Below are positions 18,786-27,047 of a stretch of DNA of 42,034 nt, piece by piece. Within the stretch, counting starts at the first letter, position 1. Each line of letters starts with the position of its first letter. Both the position numbers and the translations under genes were made by a program. The stretch comes from CAYVWB01 sp964455395 (GTDB lineage Bacteria; Desulfobacterota; Desulfovibrionia; Desulfovibrionales; Desulfovibrionaceae): positions 1 through 42,034 of the forward strand of contig CAYVWB010000036.1 of assembly GCA_964455395.1 (NCBI GenBank), written 5' to 3'. The notes beneath the pieces are model-generated. The model ran no database searches and was not told the origin of the DNA. It was given only the letters and a program-made list of their open reading frames with translations.

Positions 18786-20507
18786 ATGGCGCGCATTCTG
18801 GTCATTGATGATGAAGAAGCCATCCGGCTGACATTCGAGGCGTTCCTGACCAGAGCCGGCCACGACGTATGGCTCGCGTCCACGTATGAGGAAGCTCTCG
18901 ACGCCCTGGACGCCGCCCGACCGGACCTCTGCTTCATCGACATCCTGCTCGGCGCCCACTCCGGACTGGAGTTGCTCGAAGCTGTTCGCGCCAGGGATGA
19001 AGCCGCCCAGGTCATCCTCATCACCGGGGAGCCCAGCCTGGAAAGCGCAGTGGAGGGCATGCGACTGAATGCTGACGATTACCTGCAAAAGCCCATCACC
19101 AAAGACAATCTCCTCCACGTGACGGCCCGGACGCTGCACGTCAAGCAGATGGCCGACGACCGGCGCCGCCTCCGACGGGAGAAGGACGCCTTGCGGCTGC
19201 GGCTGGAAGCCGTCTTCCAGAGCGTCTCTGAAGCCATCGTCACCGTGGATGCGGAGGGCCGCATCCTGCAAGCGAACCGCGCCGCCCGGACAGTGCTGGG
19301 GATCGACCACACCGCCATCGAAGGCGAATCGTGCAAGGAAACCCTTGGCGAGCTGCACGGGAGCTTCTGCCATCTGGTGGAGCAGACCATGGAGCGCCGC
19401 CAGCCCGTCAAGGAGTTTCGCGTGGAATTCACGGACTCCGAAGGAAAACGCCGCGTCGCCGTGCTGGACGCCTCGCCCCTGCGCAGCGCCGCCGACGCCG
19501 AAGAGACCTTTCAAGGCGTGGTGCTCGTCATCCGCGACATCACCCGCCTCACTTCCCTGGAGCAGGAGCTGCGGGGCCGCCGCAGCTATGGTCGCATGGT
19601 GGGCAAGAGCCAGCCCATGCAGGAGGTCTACGCGCTGCTGGAGGAGCTTTCCCGCACGGACACCACCGTGCTCGTCACCGGGGAGTCCGGCACAGGCAAG
19701 GAACTCGTGGCCGAAGCGCTCCATTACTCGGGAGCGCGCGCCGAAAACGCCTTGGTCAAGGTGAATTGCTCGGCCCTCTCCGAAAACCTGCTGGAAAGCG
19801 AACTTTTCGGGCATGTCCGCGGGGCCTTCACCGGCGCGTTGCGCGACAAGGTGGGCCGGTTCAAGCTCGCGCACGGGGGCACCATCTTCCTGGACGAGAT
19901 AGGCGACGTCTCGCCGCGCATCCAGCTCAAGCTTCTGCGAGTGCTGCAGGAAAAGGAGTTCGAGCGCGTGGGCGACGTCAACACCATCAAGGTGGACGTC
20001 CGCGTCATCGCCGCCACCAACCAAGACCTGCGCGCCAAGGTGCGCGCCGGCGAGTTCCGGGAAGACCTCTACTACCGCCTCAAAGTGGTGGAGGTGCAGC
20101 TGCCGCCCGTGCGCGAACGCCGGGGAGACATCCCCCTGCTGCTGGAACACTTTCGCGAATATTTCAACGGCGAAATGGAGCGCAGCGTGGCCAGCTTCAC
20201 GGAGGACGCCCGCGCCGCCCTCATGCGTCACCAGTGGCCGGGAAACGTCCGCGAACTGCGCCACGCCGTGGAGCACGCCTTCATCCTCTGCCGTGGCGCC
20301 GACATCGAACCGCGGCACTTGCCGGTGGAGATCATCCAACCCTACAGCACACCCTTCGCGCACGAGGCCTCGCCAGTCATGCTCGACCGCGAAGGCCTCA
20401 TCGAGACGCTCAAGCGCGCTGGCGGCAACAAAGCCCAAGCGGCGCGCATGCTCGGTGTGAGCCGACAGACCGTCTACCGCAAGCTCAAGGAATTCGACAT
20501 CGCCTGA
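18786..20507 (+). CDS. Sigma54-dependent response regulator (REC-PAS-AAA-HTH)
   Basis: 573 residues, NtrC-like. Residues 1-120 are a receiver with acidic pocket D8/D9, phospho-acceptor D52, T80 and K102. Residues ~135-255 are a PAS domain (VFQSVSEAIVTVDAEGRILQAN). Residues ~265-500 form the AAA+ domain: Walker A GESGTGKE at 299-306, the sigma54-contacting GAFTGA at 346-351, Walker B TIFLDE near 366-371. A Fis-type HTH closes the protein (NKAQAARMLGVSRQTVYRKLKEF). All key residues are present, so it should activate RNA polymerase-sigma54 when phosphorylated. There is no histidine kinase next to it. A PAS domain between receiver and ATPase suggests a second input. The start has only a weak ribosome site. 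Confidence 0.93.
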   Translation: MARILVIDDEEAIRLTFEAFLTRAGHDVWLASTYEEALDALDAARPDLCFIDILLGAHSGLELLEAVRARDEAAQVILITGEPSLESAVEGMRLNADDYLQKPITKDNLLHVTARTLHVKQMADDRRRLRREKDALRLRLEAVFQSVSEAIVTVDAEGRILQANRAARTVLGIDHTAIEGESCKETLGELHGSFCHLVEQTMERRQPVKEFRVEFTDSEGKRRVAVLDASPLRSAADAEETFQGVVLVIRDITRLTSLEQELRGRRSYGRMVGKSQPMQEVYALLEELSRTDTTVLVTGESGTGKELVAEALHYSGARAENALVKVNCSALSENLLESELFGHVRGAFTGALRDKVGRFKLAHGGTIFLDEIGDVSPRIQLKLLRVLQEKEFERVGDVNTIKVDVRVIAATNQDLRAKVRAGEFREDLYYRLKVVEVQLPPVRERRGDIPLLLEHFREYFNGEMERSVASFTEDARAALMRHQWPGNVRELRHAVEHAFILCRGADIEPRHLPVEIIQPYSTPFAHEASPVMLDREGLIETLKRAGGNKAQAARMLGVSRQTVYRKLKEFDIA

Positions 20508-20508
20508 G

Positions 20509-20554
20509 TGTCACATGTCACAGCGCATGTAACGCGCCAGGGTGACATGTGACA
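20509..20554. repeat. 13-bp perfect inverted repeat with TGTCACATG dyads
   Basis: TGTCACATGTCAC at 20509-20521 and its exact reverse complement GTGACATGTGACA at 20542-20554, separated by 20 nt, start two bases after the regulator stop codon. Each arm is itself a near-palindrome around ACATGT. It could be a hairpin in the 3' UTR or a pair of regulator-binding dyads. A related site, TGACATGATGTGACA, is at 21063-21077. Confidence 0.7.
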
Positions 20555-20621
20555 TGTTTCCGAAGCGCATCCGTTGCGCCTGCCCCTCCAAGTAACTGCA
20601 ATGATTGCTTGAACCGAGCTG

Positions 20622-20651
20622 GGCGCCGGCCGAGACGCTGGCGCCTTTCTT
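20622..20651 (+). terminator. Rho-independent terminator after the sigma54 regulator
   Basis: GGCGCCGGC pairs with GCTGGCGCC (9 bp with one G-U), loop CGAGAC, then TTTCTT. It lies between the regulator and the thioredoxin-fold gene. Confidence 0.65.
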
Positions 20652-20708
20652 GTAGTGGCTGCGTGACGCCGCGAAACCGCGTCACCATGTCTTCCTTGGA
20701 GATGTCGA

Positions 20709-21062
20709 GTGGTCATTCATGTTGATTCCAGCCAAGTGGAGCGCAAGCTCGACAAGGAGCCCGGCGCCGTCCTCCTGGCCTGCATGCGTATAGACAAGGA
20801 CTCCCGCGAGCAGGAACGCGCGTTCGCCGCCGTGAGCGAGCTCTTCAAAGGCAAGCTCGCGTTCTGGGTGGTCGATGAACGCGGAGGAAGCGCCTTCGGG
20901 GCTCGGCATCGCATCGTCGGCACGCCCACGTTCCTCCTCTTTCTCCATGGCGAGGAGCAGGGCCGCCTGCTGGGCCGCGCCGAAAGCGACGAGCTGTTAC
21001 GCTTCGTGCGCATGCACTCCGCACGCGAAGTCGCCCTCCGGGAAGAGGTGGCGAGCACGTAG
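20709..21062 (+). CDS. Thioredoxin-fold protein lacking the CxxC motif
   Basis: 117 residues from GTG 20709 (TTGGAG about 8-13 nt upstream; the nearby ATG 20719 is out of frame). The thioredoxin fold is suggested by a central strand plus the cis-proline loop IVGTPTFLLFLHGEEQGRLLGR near residues 69-90. Where thioredoxins have WCGPC, this protein reads RIDKDSREQ, and its only cysteine is in AVLLACM. It is therefore unlikely to do disulfide exchange and may be a binding or chaperone-like relative. A terminator separates it from the regulator gene upstream, so it probably has its own promoter. The family assignment rests on a short motif and overall pattern. Confidence 0.65.
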   Translation: MVIHVDSSQVERKLDKEPGAVLLACMRIDKDSREQERAFAAVSELFKGKLAFWVVDERGGSAFGARHRIVGTPTFLLFLHGEEQGRLLGRAESDELLRFVRMHSAREVALREEVAST

Positions 21063-21200
21063 TGACATGATGTGACACTTTCCCGTTTTTCCGCGCAGGG
21101 AGCGATGGCTGCCGTGTGTGGAACGAATCGGACGACCCGTCCCCTCCTTCGGATTGCCCCCCAACAACGCCAGGGATCGACACGGGTCGTCCACTTGCGG

Positions 21201-21235
21201 AAAAAGCCCCCTTGCGTCGCTGCGCCGGGGGGCTT
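21201..21235 (-). terminator. Rho-independent terminator, minus strand
   Basis: On the minus strand AAGCCCCC pairs with GGGGGCTT, and the stem runs into TTTTT at 21205-21201. It lies about 120 nt past the stop of the GGDEF/TPR gene. The plus strand has a weaker TT tail, so it may also end the thioredoxin-fold transcript. Confidence 0.65.
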
Positions 21236-21351
21236 CCTGCATCCATGGGGTCATGAGTCCGGTTCGACGACACGAGCAGGACGCGCCGCGCGAGGAAGCC
21301 GCATCGCGGCCTCGGGGAGAGGTTGATGTAATGGCCGAAGCGCGGCGCCGG

Positions 21352-23736
21352 CTAGAGACCGGAGGCTTTCGCCATGGAGCGTTGGGCTTCTGTGGGACGA
21401 CCCAGGGAGTCGAAAGCGCGGGCCAGCTCGGTCCAGTAGGGACGTTGGTCCGGCCGCAAGGCCACGCTCTGGCTCGCAAAGGCTTTGGCGATCTCCGGGT
21501 CCTCGCCGGCGTCCAGATAGATGCGCGCCATCAAGTGCAGGGAGTGGGCGTCCTTGGGGTCGTGGAGCAACGCCTGGTGCAGCATCTCGCGCGCTTCCTC
21601 CAGGCGGTTCTGCTTGTAGGCGAGGCGGCCCAGATGCCGCCGCGTGACGCCTTCGCCGCCTTCCAGGCCGGCGGCCTTGTTGTAGTAGCGACGCGCCAGG
21701 GCGAGCGAACCCTCGTACTCCGCCACCTGCCCCAGTCGCACGAGACTGAAGAGGTGGCCGGGATCCTTCTTCAGACAGCGGCGGTACTGGTCTTTGGCTT
21801 GGGGCAACTCGCCCAGTTTCTGGTGGACGTAGCCCAGGTTATAGCGCGCCATCAGGTTGCCGCGCTCGCGCGCCAGCACTCCCTCGAAGCGCTCCCGAGC
21901 CTCGGTCAGCCGGCCCAACCGCGCTTCGCACACGCCCAGGGAGTTCAGCGCCAAGACGTTTTCCGGATCCGCCAGCAGCGCTTGCTTGTATTCCTCCACG
22001 GCGGCGTAGAGGTCGCCTTTGCTGAAATGCTTGTCCGCGCTGATGGTCATGGCCAGGGAGCCGAAAACGCCCAGCCGAGGCGCGTCCAGCAAAAGCGCGA
22101 AATCCAGGGCCTTGCGACAGTTCTCCAGCGCGTCTGCTTTCTTGAACGTCAGGCAGGGGTGGCCCGCCACGCCAACGGCCGCGTCCACGCCGCGCTCGGC
22201 CAGGGCTTTGTGCAATGGCCTGTGCCGGGTGAGCGTTTCCTCGGCGGTGAGGCCAGGATGGAAAAAGACGAGGCTGTTCATGCTGAATCGGCCGCCCACC
22301 AGGTCCTCGCCGAAGGTCTCGCGGGCCAGGGCGGCGGCTTCGCCCACCACCTGTTCGGAATGATTGTGGAATTTTTCGGCGGCGTCGCCTTCCACGCTCA
22401 AGCGCATGAGCGCCAGACTGAACACCGTGTTGTTTTCCCCGGCAAGGCGCAAGTGGTGGAGGAAATCGCGGTAGAGCAGCATCCCGGTGATGGCGTCGCG
22501 TTGGTCGCCGGGGGCGGCGGTCTGCGCCGAGGGCGCGTGTCCCTTCAACAAGGTGAGCAGATCGCCGGGCTCCACGGTCTGTCCCGGATCGTTCATGTGC
22601 ATCACTTCGGCCAGGGATTCCTCCTGCGAGACTTCCATGAGGATGAGCTCCCCTTTGTAGTGGGAGCCGCCTTGACGGCCTCCTTTGCGCGACCAGATGA
22701 GGAACCGCTGGCCTTCCTGCGCGCCCACGGAAGCGCCCACGCTGACCACGAGGCGGTTCATGGGCAGAGTGTGTTTCACACGGCCGCCGCGCTCCAGCAC
22801 CCGCGTATACGCCATGGGTTCCCGCATGCCCAGGGAAAGCGCCACGGCTGCAGCGCGTTCCGCCTTGGCGAAAAGCACACGCGCTTGTTCGGCGGCGGAG
22901 CGCTCGAAGGCGCGGCCTTCCATGTCTTGCGGAAAAACGGCGTAACCGGCCACGGCTTCGAGCCCCACCTGTTCTCCGGTGATGGGGTCCGGCAAGGAGA
23001 CTTCCGCGATGGCGTGAAGGGCCTTGGCGGCGAGCTCCGCACACGTGGAGACCCCAGCGTCCGGCAGCAGCAGCCCGAAGCCGAGCCCGCCCACACGGCC
23101 GGCTGTCACGGCGGCCGGACGCACGGTCTCCAGCGCTTCCGCAGCGCGCGCCGTCAGACGCTCGGCAAAACAGCGGCCCTGACGTTCGGCCAGAGCGCGC
23201 ATCCCGGTCAACCGTAAAGCGATCATCCCGACGCTGGCGCGGCTGCGGCTTGTCTCCAGGCCGGGGTCGGCAGCGGCGTCCGGAGCAAGGGACGCCCCAA
23301 CCGCGGCGATTTCCAGCGCTGCCGTCTCCAGAAAAAGCGCTTCGTGGAGCAACCCTGTCAAGGGATCGCACCGGGCGATCTTGCGCATCTGCGCGCCTTC
23401 CAGAAGGATTCTTGCGACAGCCGGCAGCATGGCCAGCGTCGTGCGGGGCGCCTGCAGCCGCACCCCCCGCGCCACGAAGACGCCGAGCATGGCGTCGTCC
23501 CACAGCAGCGGCAACAGCAGCTTCTTCTCTTCCGGGAGATGGAGCGGCGCGCCGGGGGCCCCGTCCCGATTCGTCAAGGAGGGGGGCGGCGTCTGTGGAA
23601 AATAGAGGGACGCCGACTTGAAAGAAACGAACTCGGCCAAAGCGTCACGCAAGGCGACTTCGTGCTCCACAAGATCCTGGCGAGTGAGGCGGGCCAAGGG
23701 ACGCGCGGCGAAACAGTCGGGATTGCTGGCGTTCAT
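21352..23736 (-). CDS. Protein with two degenerate GGDEF-like domains and C-terminal TPRs
   Basis: 794 residues from ATG 23736 (an in-frame TTG at 23772 is the longer option; neither has a clear ribosome site). Residues ~1-120 may be a GAF-like sensor. Residues ~124-310 begin like a GGDEF domain (CDPLTGLLHEALFLE), but the signature is GRVGGLGFGLLLP, so GG(D/E)EF has become GGLGF. Residues ~320-400 are a beta-rich module (MNRLVVSVGASVG, FLIWSR, YKGELILMEVSQEES, PGDLLTLL) like one found in some envelope and flagellar proteins. A second GGDEF-like unit starts at DAITGMLLYRDF (~414), with RFSMNSLVFF at the signature position. Residues ~568-790 hold about six TPRs. Cyclic-di-GMP synthesis looks impossible. 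A scaffold or receptor role is inferred. Confidence 0.7.
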   Translation of the reverse strand: MNASNPDCFAARPLARLTRQDLVEHEVALRDALAEFVSFKSASLYFPQTPPPSLTNRDGAPGAPLHLPEEKKLLLPLLWDDAMLGVFVARGVRLQAPRTTLAMLPAVARILLEGAQMRKIARCDPLTGLLHEALFLETAALEIAAVGASLAPDAAADPGLETSRSRASVGMIALRLTGMRALAERQGRCFAERLTARAAEALETVRPAAVTAGRVGGLGFGLLLPDAGVSTCAELAAKALHAIAEVSLPDPITGEQVGLEAVAGYAVFPQDMEGRAFERSAAEQARVLFAKAERAAAVALSLGMREPMAYTRVLERGGRVKHTLPMNRLVVSVGASVGAQEGQRFLIWSRKGGRQGGSHYKGELILMEVSQEESLAEVMHMNDPGQTVEPGDLLTLLKGHAPSAQTAAPGDQRDAITGMLLYRDFLHHLRLAGENNTVFSLALMRLSVEGDAAEKFHNHSEQVVGEAAALARETFGEDLVGGRFSMNSLVFFHPGLTAEETLTRHRPLHKALAERGVDAAVGVAGHPCLTFKKADALENCRKALDFALLLDAPRLGVFGSLAMTISADKHFSKGDLYAAVEEYKQALLADPENVLALNSLGVCEARLGRLTEARERFEGVLARERGNLMARYNLGYVHQKLGELPQAKDQYRRCLKKDPGHLFSLVRLGQVAEYEGSLALARRYYNKAAGLEGGEGVTRRHLGRLAYKQNRLEEAREMLHQALLHDPKDAHSLHLMARIYLDAGEDPEIAKAFASQSVALRPDQRPYWTELARAFDSLGRPTEAQRSMAKASGL

Positions 23737-24050
23737 GCGCCAAAAACTATCAGCATATCCGAAAAGTCTCAAGAAAATCTAGAGGAATATGTCGCATTTT
23801 CTTGCGATGCTCTGGTAGACCATGCGCGGCGCAGCGAAAATGTGAGGCCTGTTTTCAATTGACGCCGGGGGCGATTGACGAAAGGACGACCAATCTGGCC
23901 CGCACTCTCCCACGCACGATCCTCCGGCCAGTGGCGCGCATGGATGAAGTGGTGAATGAAAACTAGTAAATTCAATCAATTGGAGTCAGTCTCGGGCGGG
24001 GTTGCTGGTGCGTGTCCGCTCTTGACTCCGGGGCGGGGCCAGGGACAGGT
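23737..24050. other. Intergenic region, 314 bp, no gene seen
   Basis: Lies between the start of the GGDEF/TPR gene and the stop of the polyferredoxin gene. It is AT-richer than its surroundings. It holds a short hairpin (TCGCA...TGCGA near 23793-23810) and a 7-bp inverted repeat, GGAGTCA at 23982-23988 with TGACTCC at 24023-24029, possibly a weak terminator for the polyferredoxin transcript. I find no convincing promoter or RNA gene. Confidence 0.5.
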
Positions 24051-25946
24051 CTAGTCGGACGGCTCCGAGAACCCTGGCGGCAAAGCCGTGGGAGGCGGCG
24101 CGGTCGATGTCGGTTCGCTGGAGTCGGCGCCGATCGCGGGCTCGGAGAAGCCGGGCGGCAGCGGGCTGTCTCCGGTTGTCGTCTCCACGCTGTATCCATC
24201 GGCATCCGGCTCGTAGCGTCGGTGCTTGGCGAGTTGGAGGTCCAGTCGTCGCGCCTTGGCTTCGTCGGTATACGAGCCTTCGCTCAGGCGGATGGCGCCG
24301 CCCGGCTCCACGATGATGGCGCGTTGAGCGCGCACGGGGCAATGGTGTTCGCAGAAGCCGCACCCCACGCACCTTCGTTCGTCAACAAAGGGGACACGGA
24401 CGGGATTGCCGGGCACGGGCTCCAGCGTGATGGCGTCGTACGGGCAGACCTCGTCGCACACGAGGCACTGGCGCTGTTCCTCCCAGGCAAGGCATTTGTA
24501 ACGCAGCACCCGCGCCGAGCCCAGTTTGGCGGCGTGTTTCTCGCTCAAAACCAGTGCGCGCAGGGCCCCGGTGGGGCACGCGAAGCCGCACGCGTTGCAG
24601 GAGGGTTCGCAGGCGCCGATCACGGGGGACACCACAGGGCTGAATACACCGGCCACACCGCCACGAAACCAGATGGGCTGCAGGGTGTTCGTGGGACACA
24701 CGGCCATGCACGCGCCGCACCGTATGCATCTGGCGAGGAATTCGGGCTCTGGCGGCGCGCCGGGAGGGCGCAGCAGATGCCGGGAGGGCGGGGCGCCCAC
24801 GCCTGCGGCGGTCAGGGGGCTGGCGGCTTCCGTCCGCGCCAGCAACGCCGCCGTGGCGCCGACGCCTGCGGCTGCCATGAAGCTCCGGCGGGAAGGCGTT
24901 TTCGTGGGGATTGGCTTCAGCCGGGGACGCTCCGGATCCACCGTCGCGGGGTCACCCGGGGGAGGAGCTTTCTGCGGGGGCCGCGTTTGGAAGCGAATGG
25001 CCTCCACTGGACAAATCCGTACGCATGTCTCGCAGACGATGCACTCGGTGTGGCGGGTCTGCAGGGGGTCGTCGGGGATGGCCGCCGTGGGACAACGGCG
25101 TTGACACGCGCCGCAGTGTATACACGCCGTGGAGACGCGGCGCCGCCGCCACGGCCGCCAGCTCGTCAACGCGAAGAGCGCTCCGGCCGGGCACACCCCG
25201 CGACACCAGAGCCGAGGCGTCAACAAAGCCGGCAGGAACACCACCCCGGCCATGGCTGCGAGAAACCATACAGTGGAAAAGCGGAGTTGTTCGGTATGGA
25301 GCGTTGTCAGCGCGCGGAGCTCCAAAGACTCGGCGAAAGGTCGGAGCGCTTCCAGGCCCATGGCTGCAGCGGCTTGGGCCAGTGGTTCCGCCAGCAAGGC
25401 GACGAACCGGGTGGCCAGCGGAATGGGCGCAGCGAGGAAGACCAGCGAGACGCCCAGCGCCGCGGCTGTCATCAGGAAAAGCAGGACGAAATGCTTGCCC
25501 CACCGGAGACGCGTGAAAGGACGGTCATGGATGATGGATCGGCGGGGTGCGAGCGTGCTGTCGACAAGGTCGACGCAGGTTCCCAGAGGACAGAGCCAGC
25601 CGCAGAAGACGCGGCCTGTCAACACCGTGAGCAACAGGAGCGCTCCGGCTGGCCAGAGCGCCCAGACCATGTCCCGCGCCGCCGTGACGGTGGCGGCGAA
25701 CACGGCGGGATCCATGCGGAGGAAGGCGTCTGCGAAAGCCAGTGGCCAAGCCTCGCCCACGCCGGGGGCAAGGCCGGGGCGGGGGACGTCGGGCAGTGGG
25801 CCGGCAGCAAGGATGATTCCCACGAATGCCGCCAGCACGCCTCCCTGGATGAGACGACGCATGAGGCCTCGCGCATGGAAGGCCTTCATGAGGCCTCGCT
25901 TGCGGGCTGGGCTGTTGGCCTTGGCGTGTGTGTGCTCTTGGGACAC
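24051..25946 (-). CDS. Membrane-anchored polyferredoxin (NapH/NapG-like fusion)
   Basis: 631 residues. Four or five membrane segments occupy residues ~30-250. Two NapH/RdxA-type motifs flank them: FCGWLCPLGTCVD near 114-126 and CRGVCPAGA near 248-256. Six ferredoxin-type cysteine groups follow: CIHCGACQRRCP, CIVCETCVRICP, CIRCGACMAVCP, a spaced CEPSCNACGFACP, CLVCDEVCP with an upstream Cys, and CVGCGFCEHHCP. Between the second and third sits SRRSFMAAAGVGATAALLA (~353-371), a Tat-signal-like segment of the kind that normally begins a NapG protein, suggesting an old fusion. The tail has two PPGFSEP repeats. The start is GTG 25946, with GAGG upstream; ATG 25889 is possible. It probably relays electrons between the quinone pool and an acceptor, with the DUF362 protein as partner. 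Confidence 0.82.
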   Translation of the reverse strand: MSQEHTHAKANSPARKRGLMKAFHARGLMRRLIQGGVLAAFVGIILAAGPLPDVPRPGLAPGVGEAWPLAFADAFLRMDPAVFAATVTAARDMVWALWPAGALLLLTVLTGRVFCGWLCPLGTCVDLVDSTLAPRRSIIHDRPFTRLRWGKHFVLLFLMTAAALGVSLVFLAAPIPLATRFVALLAEPLAQAAAAMGLEALRPFAESLELRALTTLHTEQLRFSTVWFLAAMAGVVFLPALLTPRLWCRGVCPAGALFALTSWRPWRRRRVSTACIHCGACQRRCPTAAIPDDPLQTRHTECIVCETCVRICPVEAIRFQTRPPQKAPPPGDPATVDPERPRLKPIPTKTPSRRSFMAAAGVGATAALLARTEAASPLTAAGVGAPPSRHLLRPPGAPPEPEFLARCIRCGACMAVCPTNTLQPIWFRGGVAGVFSPVVSPVIGACEPSCNACGFACPTGALRALVLSEKHAAKLGSARVLRYKCLAWEEQRQCLVCDEVCPYDAITLEPVPGNPVRVPFVDERRCVGCGFCEHHCPVRAQRAIIVEPGGAIRLSEGSYTDEAKARRLDLQLAKHRRYEPDADGYSVETTTGDSPLPPGFSEPAIGADSSEPTSTAPPPTALPPGFSEPSD

Positions 25947-25977
25947 GAGCGCCTCGGGGGGCTCAGTGGGGGCCTTC

Positions 25978-26011
25978 GGCAGCCATCAGCGTGTGACATG
26001 GGCAGCCATCA
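25978..26011. repeat. 12-bp direct repeat at the DUF362 stop codon
   Basis: GGCAGCCATCAG occurs at 25978-25989 and 26000-26011 (period 22). The second copy contains the DUF362 stop codon. Between them is GTGTGACATG, similar to the dyads near 20509 and 21063. Confidence 0.5.
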
Positions 26012-26920
26012 GAGGGTGACCTCCTCCGTGCGCATGTTTTCCACGTCCATGCGTCCCAAGCCGCGGCGGTGGGCGATGCGGATGTGTCCCACCTGGTCGG
26101 GGCGGATGCGGCGACCATACCACTCGTAGCGCTGGACAGTGTATGCGTCCGCGGCGACGATGTCCCGCGAGGCGATGACCGTGCGCGGGGTAATGACCTT
26201 GCCGGGGCCGAAGGGCCCGTTGGTGGTGAGCACGCGTGTGGCGTCCACCACAGTGAGGTCCGCCGTGAGCTTGGTGTTCAGGTCGACGATGGATTCATCC
26301 AGGTCATAGATGGAATGCATGACGCCCCGCTCATAGATGAGCCCCATCATGCCCTTCATGCCCAGGGAGACGCCTGTTGCGCCGTGGGATTTCGCCACCG
26401 GCGCGGCGATGAGCACGTCCGCTTCCAGCGCGTCCCGCATGAAGACGTTCTGGCGCATGTCCTCGCCGGCATCGATGTCCGCTTCCACGAAGAGGTTCGG
26501 ATCGGCGACGCCTTTTGCTTCCGCGCCGGGGATGAGCCGACACACCTCGGCGATGCCTGTGCGTTCCAGGCAGGTCTCCACGCGACTGAGGGGGTGGTCG
26601 AGAATGCGGACGGCTTCGGCGCCGGCTTCCCGGCACATGACGGCCAGTTCCTTCACCACCAGGGGGTGGGTGGTTGTGGCCATCTCCGGCGGATTGGGAA
26701 AGCTCATGTTGGGTTTGATGACGACCACGTCCCCTGGGGAGACCACGGTCTGCATGCCGCCGAGCAGTTCCACGGCGGCGCGGGTGGCGGCGGCGTAGTC
26801 GCCGGTGGCGACGCCGATTTCGGGGGCGTTCGAGGCGAACGCCGCGCCCGGGACTGCAGCGCCTGCGGCGAGCCACAGCGCGCCGTGCATCTGCCAGCGG
26901 AGAAAATCTCTGCGTCGCAT
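26009..26920 (-). CDS. DUF362 domain protein with Tat signal
   Basis: 303 residues. The N terminus MRRRDFLRWQMHGALWLAAGAAVPGAAFA is a twin-arginine signal peptide with cleavage near residue 29 (RR at 2-4), so export of a folded, probably cofactor-bearing protein is expected. The body matches DUF362: VVSPGDVVVIKPNMSF near 60-75, AGAEAVRILDHPL, DVLIAAPVAKSHGATGVSLGMKGMMGL near 168-192, and NGPFGPGKVITPRTVIASRDIVAADAY. The function of DUF362 is unknown; it often sits next to ferredoxin-type proteins, as here. AAAGGA lies 12 nt before ATG 26920. The stop precedes the polyferredoxin start by 62 nt, so the two are very likely co-transcribed from the promoter at 27003-27031. Confidence 0.85.
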   Translation of the reverse strand: MRRRDFLRWQMHGALWLAAGAAVPGAAFASNAPEIGVATGDYAAATRAAVELLGGMQTVVSPGDVVVIKPNMSFPNPPEMATTTHPLVVKELAVMCREAGAEAVRILDHPLSRVETCLERTGIAEVCRLIPGAEAKGVADPNLFVEADIDAGEDMRQNVFMRDALEADVLIAAPVAKSHGATGVSLGMKGMMGLIYERGVMHSIYDLDESIVDLNTKLTADLTVVDATRVLTTNGPFGPGKVITPRTVIASRDIVAADAYTVQRYEWYGRRIRPDQVGHIRIAHRRGLGRMDVENMRTEEVTL

Positions 26921-27002
26921 GAGGGACCGTCCTTTGCGGCTGGGAGGTGACGGGGCTCCCTCGGGAAGGGGGTCGCGGGGGAGCGTCGTGATTTTGTATG
27001 AG

Positions 27003-27031
27003 AGGATACACTGTCACGACCGACGGGACAA
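27003..27031 (-). promoter_or_regulatory. Sigma70-type promoter for DUF362/polyferredoxin genes
   Basis: On the minus strand TTGTCC (27031-27026), 17 nt, then TATCCT (27008-27003). It lies about 80 nt before the DUF362 start. The leader contains GC-rich self-complementary stretches near 26954-26984. Confidence 0.55.
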
Positions 27032-27047
27032 GGGGGGGAGGCGCGGC

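Noticed and set aside
20639..20655. Sigma54 -24/-12 promoter (TGGCGC-N5-TTGTA) before the thioredoxin-fold gene
   Set aside because: The -12 element has GT instead of GC, and the bases form the 3' arm and tail of a good terminator.
23982..24029. tRNA-like or terminator structure with GGAGTCA/TGACTCC ends
   Set aside because: The arms are only 7 bp with a 34-nt loop, there is no T-loop or anticodon arm, and no T-run.
24012..26129. 705-codon open frame on the plus strand
   Set aside because: It is antisense to the polyferredoxin gene, has low-complexity Gly/Arg/Ala composition and no recognisable domain. High GC keeps antisense frames open.
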